Assembly (NCBI GenBank): GCA_035624865.1
Contig: DASPQS010000077.1
Location: 1 to 14,163 of the forward strand
Direction: 5' to 3'
DNA from: JASHZA01 sp035624865
GTDB taxonomy: Bacteria > Desulfobacterota > Binatia > Binatales > Binataceae
DNA length: 14,163 bases
Below are positions 6,927 to 14,163 of this stretch, in pieces. Within the stretch, counting starts at the first letter, position 1; the number at the start of each line of letters is the position of its first letter. Position numbers and translations under genes: made by a program. The notes beneath the pieces are model-generated. The model was not told the origin of the DNA. It did not search any database and was given only the letters and a program-made list of their open reading frames with translations.

Positions 6927-7565
6927 TTAGCGGTCCTGCATCATCCGCCACATGTGGACGCCTAGCGGATAAATCTCTCCGATCACGCGGTAGCCGACGT
7001 GGCTGTAGTAGGCGACGTTGGCTTCCGTCGCGGTCTCCAGGTAGACGCCGGCCAATTCGCTTCTGAGCGCGGCTTGTTCGCGCAGGAAGTCGAGTATCGC
7101 AACGCCGAAATGCCGCCGCTGGAGCGTGGGTTCGACCCCCAGGATATTCAGATAAAGATGCGGTTGCGCGGGGCGGTTGCGCGTCAGCGTGTCGAGCACT
7201 GACAGCGCCCTGATCACTCCGCCCCATCCGGCCGCCTGAATCAGCGCGGGCAGTTGCGGCAGTCCGTGCAGAACGGCCGCCACCGCCCCCACCGGCTGCG
7301 ATATCTGTTCGATGACTGCCGCCGCTCCGACGCGGCCCTCATCCATCACACCCAGCACCGGCTGACCGTCACGGCGATGGCCGGCGAGTATGACCCGAAA
7401 CAGTCCGGTCATGCGGCGTACGCGTTCCTGTGCGTCGCTGGCCGGAGGGATGATCGCCTTGATCAACGGATCATCGACAAAGGCCCGCCCCAGCACTTCG
7501 GCTGCGACGCCGTACTGGTCGGGAAACAGGATCGATACGCGTGGGTGTGTGTCCACTGCGGTCAC
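6927..7565 (-). CDS. GNAT-family N-acetyltransferase
   Basis: This is a 212-residue protein of the Gcn5-related acetyltransferase fold. The acetyl-CoA pyrophosphate loop is visible as LNILGVEPTLQRRHFGVAI (139-157), matching the V-x-P-x-x-Q-x-x-G-x-A pattern. The C-terminal GNAT half follows, with YLETATEANVAYYSHVGYRVIGE (175-197). This form, with an N-terminal segment of about 60 residues rich in hydrophobic helix, occurs in many uncharacterised GNATs, so the acetyl acceptor is unknown. I chose the GTG at 7565 because it follows the ribF stop by 14 nt. Upstream in-frame codons would lie inside ribF and encode no recognisable sequence. A second GTG three codons later is also possible. It is the last gene of the Tol-Pal, ribF run. 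A functional link to those genes is not shown. Confidence 0.82.
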   Translation of the reverse strand: MTAVDTHPRVSILFPDQYGVAAEVLGRAFVDDPLIKAIIPPASDAQERVRRMTGLFRVILAGHRRDGQPVLGVMDEGRVGAAAVIEQISQPVGAVAAVLHGLPQLPALIQAAGWGGVIRALSVLDTLTRNRPAQPHLYLNILGVEPTLQRRHFGVAILDFLREQAALRSELAGVYLETATEANVAYYSHVGYRVIGEIYPLGVHMWRMMQDR

Positions 7566-7579
7566 GCGCCCCGCGCGGC

Positions 7580-8500
7580 TCAGCCGGCGGCCAGAATTTC
7601 CCTGGCGCGTTTCAAATCCGACGTTATCTGCGCGGCCAGTTCCTGCCCGGAATTGAACTTGCGTTCCGGCCGGATCCGCTCGACCCATTCCAAGCGGACC
7701 TCCTGCCCGTAGATGTCACGGTCGAAGTCGAAAACATGCGCCTCGATCGTGCGTTCGGGTTCGGCGAACGTCGGTCTCATCCCGATATTGGTGATCGAGC
7801 GATGGGCGCCGTCGGCGAGCACCAGCCGCGTCGCATAAACGCCGTCGGGCGGCAGGCACTCGGTGCGGCTCTGAATATTCGCCGTGGGAAATCCGATCGT
7901 GCGTCCGCGCTCGCGCCCATGCACCACCGGACCAGTGACGAAATGGGGGCGTCCGAGCAGCGCTGCGGCTGCGCGCATGTCGCCCGCCGCGATCGCCTCG
8001 CGCACCTTGGTCGAGCTTACCTCCATTCCCGCGACCTGGACCGGGCCCACCACTGTGGTCTCGAAGCCGAGTTCGCGCCCGAGTTCGGTCATAACCGCCG
8101 CCGTCCCCTGGCGTTTGTGGCCGAAGCTTACGCTGTGCCCGACCACCACCGCCCGTGCGCCGATTCGCCCGATCAGGTAATCGAGCGCAAAAGCGCGCGC
8201 CGTCACCTTGCTGAACTCTCGCGTGAACTCAATCACGATCACCCCATCGATGCCGGAGCGGCGCAGCATTTCGAGCTTGTCGTCGGACGTCAGCAGCATC
8301 CGCGGCGCCTGTTCGGGGAACAGAACTTTTGCCGGCAGCGGATCGAACGTCAATGCGAAGGTGCTGCCGTTGATCGCGCGGGCGCGCTCGAGCGCCGCCT
8401 TCAAAATCGCCTGATGGCCGAGATGGACGCCGTCGAAATTGCCCAGCGCCACCACCGCCGATCGTGGCCGAAACGTTGCCAGGTCGCGAATTATCTCCAT
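7580..8500 (-). CDS. ribF: Bifunctional riboflavin kinase / FMN adenylyltransferase
   Basis: This 306-residue enzyme phosphorylates riboflavin to FMN and adenylylates FMN to FAD in the cytoplasm. The N-terminal nucleotidyltransferase domain shows GNFDGVHLGHQ (20-30, with the HxGH-type signature), FGHKRQG (126-132) and SSTKVREAI (162-170). The C-terminal kinase domain shows GRTIGFPTANI (199-209), the turn TNIGMRPTF (237-245) and TIEAHVFDF (251-259). The stretch VVGHSVSFGHKRQG replaces the more usual VGxDFxFG form, a small variation near the FMN adenylyltransferase site. The ATG lies only 6 nt after the cpoB stop, so translation is probably coupled to the Tol-Pal message. FAD and FMN supply would suit the neighbouring flavin enzymes, including the HemG-type oxidase. 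The length is normal for the family. Confidence 0.96.
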   Translation of the reverse strand: MEIIRDLATFRPRSAVVALGNFDGVHLGHQAILKAALERARAINGSTFALTFDPLPAKVLFPEQAPRMLLTSDDKLEMLRRSGIDGVIVIEFTREFSKVTARAFALDYLIGRIGARAVVVGHSVSFGHKRQGTAAVMTELGRELGFETTVVGPVQVAGMEVSSTKVREAIAAGDMRAAAALLGRPHFVTGPVVHGRERGRTIGFPTANIQSRTECLPPDGVYATRLVLADGAHRSITNIGMRPTFAEPERTIEAHVFDFDRDIYGQEVRLEWVERIRPERKFNSGQELAAQITSDLKRAREILAAG

Positions 8501-8506
8501 CGCCTG

Positions 8507-9523
8507 TCAGCCGTTCGCCAGCGTTTCCATCATCGATTTGGCCATCGGCGCTTCCGGCGCGTCAGGATGTTCGGTGATCAGCTTTTGCAGAGTCAGCCGC
8601 GCGTCGATCGGGTCGTTGATCTTCACGAACGCATCGGCTTCGCGCAAGAGCGAAGCGGTCGCATAGCGGCCATTGGGGAAGCGCATCGTAAGATCATTGA
8701 ATTGCAATATCGCCTGATCGTATTTCCTCAGTTCAAAGAGCCCGTTGCCCGCGAAGAACTCGGCCGGTTCGCTCAACTCCGATTTCGGATACTTGCGCTG
8801 GAGATCCTGCATCTTGGCCACGCCCTGCGCATACTTTCCCGCTTTGAGATCCGACAGCCCCGCCCGATAAAGCTTCGTCCCCGCATCGCTATGCGAAGCG
8901 GCGAGCTCCTGATCAAGCAGCGTGCGCCATGACGGCGGGGGCGCCGCGGCTGGCGCTGGGGGTGCCGTTGCGGCCGGCTTCGGCGCAGGTGCGGGCGCCG
9001 GCATCACAGGTGGTGAAACCGGAGCAGGCGCAGCCGCCGATGCGGTTTCGGCGCCACCGGTCTCGCTGGCTGGAGCACCCGTCGCGGCGCTTGGCGGCGT
9101 CCCAGCCGCGCTTGACGGCCCAATCGCAACTGGCGGTGCGACGGCACCGGTCGGCGCGGCCGTGCCCGGCGGTGCGCTCACTTCTCCCGTCGTGGCCGGC
9201 GCGGATGCGGCCCCGGCCGGCGGCTGCGCCGGCGCGACCTGGGTTTCAAGCTTGCTCACCCGGGCCTCGAGCGCTTCGATCCCTTTTTCGCCGGCCGCCG
9301 CGCCGTTGTGCTCCATCTCGGCGATGCGATCGTCGAGTCGGGCAACCCGCTGTTGCATTGCTTCGATCTGCTGGCGGTCGTTCGCGACCATCTCGCGCAG
9401 TATGGAGTCGTCGCTCTGCGCCTGGCTCGAATTCGCCACCGGAGTGCATCCGATCAGGCCGGCGACGATAACCAGCGACGCCGCGCGGACGAGTTGGCGC
9501 GGGCCGCAGGCCGATCGCGCCAC
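8507..9523 (-). CDS. cpoB: Tol-Pal accessory protein CpoB (YbgF), predicted lipoprotein
   Basis: This is a 338-residue periplasmic helper of the Tol-Pal system that links outer-membrane constriction to peptidoglycan synthesis in Escherichia coli. The GTG start overlaps the pal stop by one base (TAGTG). It places a signal peptide first, ending in the lipobox LIGC with C26. The residue after the cysteine is Thr, which favours the outer membrane. Residues about 40-96 look like the trimerising coiled coil (LREMVANDRQQIEAMQQRV). An unusually long Ala/Pro-rich linker follows (about 97-200). The C-terminus (about 213-335) is a TPR region with repeated patterns such as LYRAGLSDLKAGKYAQGVAK and AEFFAGNGLFELRKYDQAI. 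The E. coli protein is soluble, so lipid anchoring here is a difference. It is the sixth gene of the operon and abuts ribF. Confidence 0.93.
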   Translation of the reverse strand: MARSACGPRQLVRAASLVIVAGLIGCTPVANSSQAQSDDSILREMVANDRQQIEAMQQRVARLDDRIAEMEHNGAAAGEKGIEALEARVSKLETQVAPAQPPAGAASAPATTGEVSAPPGTAAPTGAVAPPVAIGPSSAAGTPPSAATGAPASETGGAETASAAAPAPVSPPVMPAPAPAPKPAATAPPAPAAAPPPSWRTLLDQELAASHSDAGTKLYRAGLSDLKAGKYAQGVAKMQDLQRKYPKSELSEPAEFFAGNGLFELRKYDQAILQFNDLTMRFPNGRYATASLLREADAFVKINDPIDARLTLQKLITEHPDAPEAPMAKSMMETLANG

Positions 9524-10107
9524 TATTGACTCACCACGAAATGGTCGCGGCGATTCTGCGCCCAGCAATCCTCGTTTTCCTCCGTACACAGGGGTAGCTC
9601 CTTGCCGTAACTGATGGTCGACATCCGGTCGGGCGCAATTCCCAGCGTCTGCAGGTAGTCCTTCGCCGCCTGCGCCCGCTTCGCGCCGAGTGCGATATTG
9701 TATTCCTCTGAACCACGATCGTCGCAATGGCCTTCGATCTGGACGCGCGAGCCCTGATGCTTGGTCAGCCAGTCCGCGTTGACGCGCAGGATCTGGCCGT
9801 CCTGTTCACGGATCGTAAAGTCGTTGTAGTCGAAGTGGATGTCGGTCAGGGGTCCTCCCTGGCCACCCTGGCCCAGCGTACCGCTCTGCAGCCCCGCCAG
9901 GGAACTTCCGCCGGCGCCGCCAACTCCTTCCTGTCCGATCCCGCCTTCGGCACCCGGGCCTCCCGCGCCGGCTCCGGCGCCGGGCTTGTTCTGCGAGGAA
10001 CATCCGAACAGCGCAAGCGCGACGATTACCCCGGCCAATCCGCTGGCCCGCATCAATCCCCGGGCGCTAGCCCTCCAGCCACCACGACCACGATGGACTC
10101 GTGTCAT
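9523..10107 (-). CDS. pal: Peptidoglycan-associated lipoprotein Pal
   Basis: This is an outer-membrane lipoprotein that grips peptidoglycan and binds TolB. The signal peptide ends in the lipobox LFGC (C36, followed by Ser). A Gly-rich linker (about 42-86) leads to the OmpA-like domain (88-192). That domain has IHFDYNDF, the diaminopimelate-binding region GHCDDRGSEEYN (127-138) with the conserved Arg in AKRA (R144), and the ending NRRDHFVVSQ. C174 and C181 could form a disulfide. The ATG at 10107 has GGAGG nine nt upstream (10117-10121) but lies inside tolB, giving a 41-nt overlap. An internal ATG at 10053, 13 nt after the tolB stop, would give a more typical signal peptide starting MRASGLAG. 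Either could be used. The pal stop overlaps the cpoB GTG by one base. Confidence 0.96.
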   Translation of the reverse strand: MTRVHRGRGGWRASARGLMRASGLAGVIVALALFGCSSQNKPGAGAGAGGPGAEGGIGQEGVGGAGGSSLAGLQSGTLGQGGQGGPLTDIHFDYNDFTIREQDGQILRVNADWLTKHQGSRVQIEGHCDDRGSEEYNIALGAKRAQAAKDYLQTLGIAPDRMSTISYGKELPLCTEENEDCWAQNRRDHFVVSQ

Positions 10108-11404
10108 TACCTTCTCCCTCCGTTAACGGCGCAATTGTTCCGATATGACCATCGATTAGCGGCACCAGATAGATTAGTGAGCGGCCATGGCGTTTGGAAC
10201 TGAATGCGATGTAGCGGCCATCAGGCGACCAAGTCGGCGATTCGTTCGAACCTTCGTCCGTCACCTGCTTGGGGTCGCCGCCGTCAGCGTTGACCACGTA
10301 TATGTTGAAGATGCCGCCCGAACGGTTCTCGTACGCGATCTGCTTGCAGTCGGGCGAAAATGCCGGCGCGCTGTTGTAATCGCCCTGGTAAGTCACTCGG
10401 CGCGCCGCTCCTCCGCCGATGCCGACCACGTATATTTGCGGATTGCCCGATCGGTCCGAGGTAAACGCGACCTCGGTGCCGTCGGCGCAGAGCGACGGGC
10501 TCACATTGATCGAACCATCGTTAGTAAGCGCCCGGATTTCCTCGCCCGAACGGTCCAGCAGATAGAGGTTCGTATGGGCGCCGCGCGAAAACGCCGCGAC
10601 GATCCGTCCGTCGGGCGTCAGCGTGCCGCCCACCGGCATCCCGAGCGGCGGCGAGATCCGCGTCTCCAGCGCGCGGTTCAGGTCAACCAGGTAAAGCTCC
10701 GGCGTCATTCTCTTGTACGACAGGTAGAGCAGATGGCGCACGCTGTGGTCAAAACTCGGGAACAGATTGATCGTCGGATTGTCGGTCACGCGAAACAGCG
10801 CTCCACCGTCGAGCCACGAGGTGTAAACCTCCTTGAAGCGCCCGCCGCGCGTCGACACGAACGCGAGCTTGGTATCGAAGGGGCCGCGCTTGCCCGTCAC
10901 CGACTGCATCACCGCGTCCGCGAAGCGCCGCGCCATCTCGCTCACGTCATGCGGCTCGCCGCTGAACTTCTTCCCCATCATCCGCCGCTGCTCGCCGACG
11001 CTGAACAGCAACGCCTCCACCGACACCTTGTGCCCCTGCCGCTTCGCCGCGCCCTTAACCAGGAACTCGGCATTGAGCGAGCTCCAGTCGGCAAAATTGA
11101 ACTGCCCGATATCGTAGCCGGAGTTCTGCGGATCTTCGATATACGACTGCGGATCGATTATGTGAAAGAAGCCCGAGAGCTTGAGGTCGCGTATCACCGT
11201 ATCGGCGAAAACCGTCGAAACTTTGTGATCGTCGTCGCCGCCGAGATTCTTTAGCGCGGAAACTGCGATCGGCGAGACCCTCTGCGCTCCTACGATCGTC
11301 ATCTGCAGCGGGCCGCCGGCGCGCGGCGCCGGACTCTGCGCGCGCCCGGAGCCCGGCGTGCCTGCGATCACCAACACCACCACCATCGCCAACAATCTGA
11401 TCAT
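10067..11404 (-). CDS. tolB: Tol-Pal system beta-propeller protein TolB
   Basis: This is a 445-residue periplasmic protein that shuttles between TolA and Pal. A Sec signal peptide comes first (MIRLLAMVVVLVIAG, cleavage likely near GRAQS at 20-24). The N-terminal domain covers about 30-175, with DLKLSGFFHIID (73-84) and ADWSSLNAEFLVKG (106-118). A six-bladed beta-propeller follows (about 176-440), with repeated blade motifs such as LTPDGRIVAAFSR, LCADGTEVAFTSDRSG and WSPDGRYIAFSS. I chose ATG 11404 because it directly begins the signal peptide and GAGAG lies 6 nt upstream. The in-frame GTG at 11470 adds residues of no recognisable type. Length agrees with the family. The gene ends 41 nt inside pal. 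About 100 nt separate it from tolA, with no promoter or terminator I can recognise. Confidence 0.96.
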   Translation of the reverse strand: MIRLLAMVVVLVIAGTPGSGRAQSPAPRAGGPLQMTIVGAQRVSPIAVSALKNLGGDDDHKVSTVFADTVIRDLKLSGFFHIIDPQSYIEDPQNSGYDIGQFNFADWSSLNAEFLVKGAAKRQGHKVSVEALLFSVGEQRRMMGKKFSGEPHDVSEMARRFADAVMQSVTGKRGPFDTKLAFVSTRGGRFKEVYTSWLDGGALFRVTDNPTINLFPSFDHSVRHLLYLSYKRMTPELYLVDLNRALETRISPPLGMPVGGTLTPDGRIVAAFSRGAHTNLYLLDRSGEEIRALTNDGSINVSPSLCADGTEVAFTSDRSGNPQIYVVGIGGGAARRVTYQGDYNSAPAFSPDCKQIAYENRSGGIFNIYVVNADGGDPKQVTDEGSNESPTWSPDGRYIAFSSKRHGRSLIYLVPLIDGHIGTIAPLTEGEGNDTSPSWSWWLEG

Positions 11405-11503
11405 CACGTTCTCTCGGCCTCGTCCTTCACAATTGCGGGGTTGAGCAGCCGAGGATCGTTTCCACGCCACTACCCATCCGCCTCCCCATCCGACGCTGGC
11501 GCC

Positions 11504-12527
11504 TCAGGAAGTGAGTTCGCCGAGTTTGAACACGGCCTCGATTCCGGCGGAAAATTGCGGCCGGTACCTCTCAGGCGGCGGCGCAAAGGGCGCCGCCCGG
11601 CGGATCGCCCGCACCACCGAATCATCGAACGCGGGGTCGCGCGAACTGGTCGTGACTTCCACCGCGTTGAGCGAACCGTCGGGATTGATTCCGAAAGTCA
11701 CGGTCGCGTTTAGATCGGGATTGCCGCCGGCGAAACTCCAGGCCTTTTTAATCTTTTCCTGCACGTCTTGATAGTAGAGCAGAAACCCCGGGTCCTGTTG
11801 AATGCCTTCGCTCCCCGTACCCGGACCGACACCCATTCCCTTGCCCGGCGTCTCCGTCTTCGCGAGCACGGGGCCGCCGTTCTCGGGCGGCGACTTCGCT
11901 GCGTTCTTCTCCGCCGCCTCCTTGCTCTTCATCTCCTTCAGATGTTCGGCCAGCAGCCGCTCGCGCACCTTTGCCAATTTTTGCTTGACGCTCGGATTGG
12001 GCTCCGCCTTAGCCAGCACCGGAGTCGGAGCCGCCTTCGGTTTGCGCCGCTCCGTGCGCTTGGGCTGCGGCGTTGGCGTCACCACCGGGGTCGGCTTATG
12101 CTCGCGTCTCTTCTTCGGATGCGGCGTGGGCTTCGGCGTCGCTTCGACCGAGGGCGGCGGTGGCGTAGGAGTTGGAGTCGGCGTTGGCGTCGGTGTGGGC
12201 GAGTGAGTCGTATTCAGCGCGATCGCATTCTTGTCTTTGTCCGGCGGTGGCGGAGTCGGCTGGGCCGTTGCCTTCGGTTCTTCATGCCGGCCCTCGCGCC
12301 GCGGCGGCTCCTCGCGCGGTTGCTCCGATCCGAGGCGGGGCAGATGCGTGCCTAGATCGCCGGCCGGCAACGAGTCCACGATCTTGACGGTGTACGCCTG
12401 CGGTGGCGCCTTGCCCTTGAAAATCAGGGGCAGGATCACGAGCACTGCCAGGAAAAACGCGGCATGACCCGCCGCGGAAACAAGGATCGCCCACAGGTAT
12501 CCCCACCGCGACGTTTCATCGCGGCTA

Positions 12528-12547
<20 letters not shown>
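11504..12547 (-). CDS. tolA: TolA/TonB-family energy transducer, TolA of the Tol-Pal system
   Basis: This is a 347-residue inner-membrane-anchored protein that carries proton-motive-force energy from TolQ-TolR to TolB and Pal. A single transmembrane helix (about 18-43) contains S24 and H28 in SAAGH, the SxxxH motif that couples TonB/TolA to its motor. The periplasmic stalk is rich in Pro, Lys and Glu and has a Pro-Thr dipeptide run (116-130). A short charged helical piece follows (VKQKLAKVRERLLAEHLKEM, 187-206). The C-terminus (about 252-345) is a TonB/TolA-type domain with YYQDVQEKIKKAW and NPDGSLNAVEVTTSS. The stalk is far shorter and more proline-rich than the helical TolA stalk of E. coli, so it looks TonB-like. 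Its position after tolQ-tolR and before tolB supports the TolA name. The GTG start overlaps tolR by 20 nt. Confidence 0.92.
12152..12202 (-). repeat. Imperfect hexamer tract encoding Pro-Thr repeats in TolA
   Basis: Codons for Pro and Thr alternate about six times (residues 117-128) and then run into four prolines. Codon choice varies from unit to unit, so it is not a perfect microsatellite. It lies within the periplasmic stalk. Its reverse complement encodes alternating Gly-Val in an antisense frame, which is only a by-product. Confidence 0.8.
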
Positions 12548-12989
<442 letters not shown>

Positions 12990-13006
12990 GGCCGATGCTT
13001 TCCCTG

Positions 13007-13708
13007 TTACGAAAGAAAATGACGCTCGGCGATATTCAGAAATTCAGAGATGAAATTATCCATCTCCGTCGCCAGCAGATGAACCCGCGTGGTCAGAAAA
13101 TTGTAAAACATCTGCGCCGGAATCGCCGCGACCAGCCCCACTGCGGTCGTGATCAACGCCTCCGCAATACCCGGAGCCACCGCCTGGATGTTCGAGGTGT
13201 GCGCCGCCGACAGGCCGAGGAACGCCGTCATGATTCCCCACACGGTCCCGAACAGTCCGATAAACGGACAGGTCGAACCGGTGGTCGCGAGGAACGTGAT
13301 GCCCGCCTCGAGCTTGGTCAATTCGATATTCGACTGCCGCTTCATCGCGCGCGTGACGTTCTCGACTCCGCCGAGGTCGGTCGAAAAGCCGGCCTCGGCG
13401 CCGACGGCCTGGCGCTTGGCCCGCGTCAGTTGCAGCAATTCCTGGTAGCCGGCACGAAAGACCTGCGAGATCGGGCTGTGCTTCAGCCCGACGCTGGCAG
13501 TGTGAATCGCCGCCAGATTCTTCGACTCCCAGAAGATCGTGATGAAGCGTTCGGATTCGCCGCGCGCCCGTGAAATCTGAACGAACTTGTAGAGGATGAT
13601 GCCCCAGCTACCGACCGAGAACGCCACGAGCGTCCACAGCACGATCTGGACGACGGGTCCCGTGCCGAGCAGCAGGTCAACCACCCCCAACCCATTGGCG
13701 CTGCTCAC
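13007..13708 (-). CDS. tolQ: Tol-Pal system proton-channel subunit TolQ (ExbB family)
   Basis: This is a 233-residue inner-membrane protein that, with TolR, turns proton flow into motion of TolA. Three transmembrane segments are visible: about 17-43 (VVQIVLWTLVAFSVGSWGII), about 135-165 (with STCPFIGLFGTVWGIMTAF, the core ExbB/TolQ motif) and about 176-202 (AVAPGIAEALITTAVGLVAAIPAQM). I chose the GTG at 13708 because GAGAGG (13717-13722) stands 8 nt before it. Another GTG three codons upstream, at 13717, overlaps that ribosome-binding site and is less likely. It is the first gene of the Tol operon, about 40 nt downstream of the predicted transcription start. Length agrees with the family. Confidence 0.96.
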   Translation of the reverse strand: MSSANGLGVVDLLLGTGPVVQIVLWTLVAFSVGSWGIILYKFVQISRARGESERFITIFWESKNLAAIHTASVGLKHSPISQVFRAGYQELLQLTRAKRQAVGAEAGFSTDLGGVENVTRAMKRQSNIELTKLEAGITFLATTGSTCPFIGLFGTVWGIMTAFLGLSAAHTSNIQAVAPGIAEALITTAVGLVAAIPAQMFYNFLTTRVHLLATEMDNFISEFLNIAERHFLS

Positions 13709-13754
13709 CCTGCTCACCTCTCGGAACGTATTAGCGCGGACTCAAACTGCCCAC

Positions 13755-13783
13755 ATTATTTATGGCCCGATCCGCAGAGTCAA
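13755..13783 (-). promoter_or_regulatory. Sigma70-type promoter of the tol-pal operon
   Basis: Read on the minus strand, TTGACT (13778-13783) and AATAAT (13755-13760) are separated by exactly 17 bp, and each matches its consensus at five of six positions. Transcription would start near 13748 and give a leader of about 40 nt before tolQ. This is the most AT-rich spot of the gap. No other promoter is evident within the operon, so tolQRAB-pal-cpoB-ribF and the GNAT gene may be co-transcribed. Confidence 0.7.
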
Positions 13784-13797
13784 ATTTGGGGGGCGGG

Positions 13798-13835
13798 GCG
13801 GCAGGCTGGAGGAGTGAAGGATTTCACCCTGCCGC
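13798..13835 (-). terminator. Bulged inverted repeat just after the alpha/beta hydrolase stop, possible terminator
   Basis: An 8-bp perfect inverted repeat (GCGGCAGG at 13798-13805, CCTGCCGC at 13828-13835) encloses a second 5-bp repeat (GTGAA at 13814-13818, TTCAC at 13823-13827) with a 4-nt loop. The stems stack into 13 bp with an 8-nt one-sided bulge at 13806-13813. It begins at the hydrolase stop codon and ends 15 bp before the tol promoter, the right place to stop read-through. There is no U-tract, so a classic intrinsic terminator is not supported. Confidence 0.4.
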
Positions 13836-14163
13836 TAAAATCTACCTGATGCTAGAATTGGTTCAGAATTGCGCCGGAACAGGCCGACGAAGTCGGCGGC
13901 TTCCTGCGCGACGCGCTGTTTTTCGCTGTCCACGGTAATCACGTGGAAGCTTTCTTCGAGGACGATTGCGCGTTTGTTGGCGCTGCCAAGACGGCTCATC
14001 ACGAAGTCGATGTTCTTGGGGAAGGGGCAGGTGTGGTCGCGGCGGGAGTGGATGGCGAGGGTGGGCTGGGTCAGCTCGGGGAGGCGGGCGCGGACGTGGT
14101 CGCTGAGTTCAACGAGGCTGAGCGCGGCACTGAGCGGCATCAGGCGGGTGCCGGGATGAATGC
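13835..14163 (-). CDS. Alpha/beta hydrolase, C-terminal part (cut by right window edge)
   Basis: These are the last 109 codons of a serine hydrolase of the carboxylesterase/lysophospholipase type. The catalytic Asp is probably in HSRRDHTCPFP and the catalytic His in EESFHVITVDSEKQ. The latter closely follows the SxHVITxDxE pattern of Est30-like carboxylesterases. The terminal helix AQEAADFVGLFRR is usual. The nucleophile serine and N-terminus lie beyond the edge. The frame is open to the edge (IHPGTRLMPLSAAL), so the internal Met at 14140 is not taken as the start. The gene ends 127 bp before tolQ, separated from it by an inverted repeat and a promoter, so it is likely its own unit. The substrate is unknown. 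Confidence 0.85.
   Translation of the reverse strand, partial: IHPGTRLMPLSAALSLVELSDHVRARLPELTQPTLAIHSRRDHTCPFPKNIDFVMSRLGSANKRAIVLEESFHVITVDSEKQRVAQEAADFVGLFRRNSEPILASGRF

Noticed and set aside
7541..8932. 463-codon plus-strand open frame opposite ribF and cpoB
   Set aside because: It is antisense to ribF and the cpoB 3' end, which have clear motifs. Its product is rich in Arg/His with no recognisable domain, as expected for a GC-rich shadow frame.
8922..9614. Ala/Gly-rich plus-strand frame opposite cpoB, resembling a low-complexity surface protein
   Set aside because: It is the reverse complement of the Ala/Pro linker of CpoB. The sense protein has a lipobox, coiled coil and TPR region.
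10187..11254. 355-codon plus-strand open frame opposite tolB
   Set aside because: It is antisense to a full-length TolB with propeller motifs. Composition is Arg-rich and no domain is visible.
12152..12202. Possible short tandem repeat or CRISPR-like array
   Set aside because: Units are six bases with variable codons and no spacers. It is a protein-coding low-complexity stretch.
11802..12206. Plus-strand frame ending in Gly-Val repeats
   Set aside because: It is the antisense reading of the Pro-Thr tract of TolA, not an elastin-like gene.

Overview
This is a GC-rich, densely coding stretch of chromosome from a Gram-negative (diderm) bacterium. The diderm call rests on a complete Tol-Pal envelope operon with two lipoproteins. 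There is no rRNA or other phylogenetic marker. A fused HemD-HemE protein, paired F420/flavin luciferase-like oxidoreductases and frequent GTG starts fit an uncultured deltaproteobacterial or Binatota-like lineage, but that placement is inference only. I see no tRNA, CRISPR array, insertion sequence, phage gene or integration site.

Layout. (1) Positions 1-3277, minus strand: a heme operon read right to left. It holds a fused uroporphyrinogen-III synthase/decarboxylase, then a ferrochelatase joined by an ATGA overlap, then a protoporphyrinogen/coproporphyrinogen oxidase that runs off the left edge. The order matches the hemE-hemH-hemY cluster of Bacillus. The ferrochelatase is of the short, coproporphyrin-type form. 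(2) Positions 3278-3400: a divergent promoter region. (3) Positions 3401-6843, plus strand: four close-packed genes, namely a crotonase-family protein lacking one catalytic glutamate, an exported methyltransferase-like protein, and two tandem luciferase-like oxidoreductases. The two paralogues share a nearly identical internal block that suggests gene conversion. (4) Positions 6927-13708, minus strand: tolQ-tolR-tolA-tolB-pal-cpoB followed tightly by ribF and a GNAT acetyltransferase. A good sigma70-type promoter lies at 13755-13783. (5) Positions 13835-14163, minus strand: the C-terminal end of an alpha/beta hydrolase, with an inverted repeat directly after its stop codon.

How the genes work together. 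The heme genes cover consecutive or near-consecutive steps from hydroxymethylbilane towards heme. The Tol genes form the proton-motive-force-driven machine linking inner membrane, peptidoglycan and outer membrane during division. RibF supplies FMN/FAD and looks translationally attached to the Tol operon. The plus-strand cluster has no assigned pathway. It combines acyl-CoA, methyl-transfer-like and F420/flavin redox chemistry and is the part of the window with the least known biology. No gap exceeds 300 bases. I did not find a clearly new defence or mobile system.
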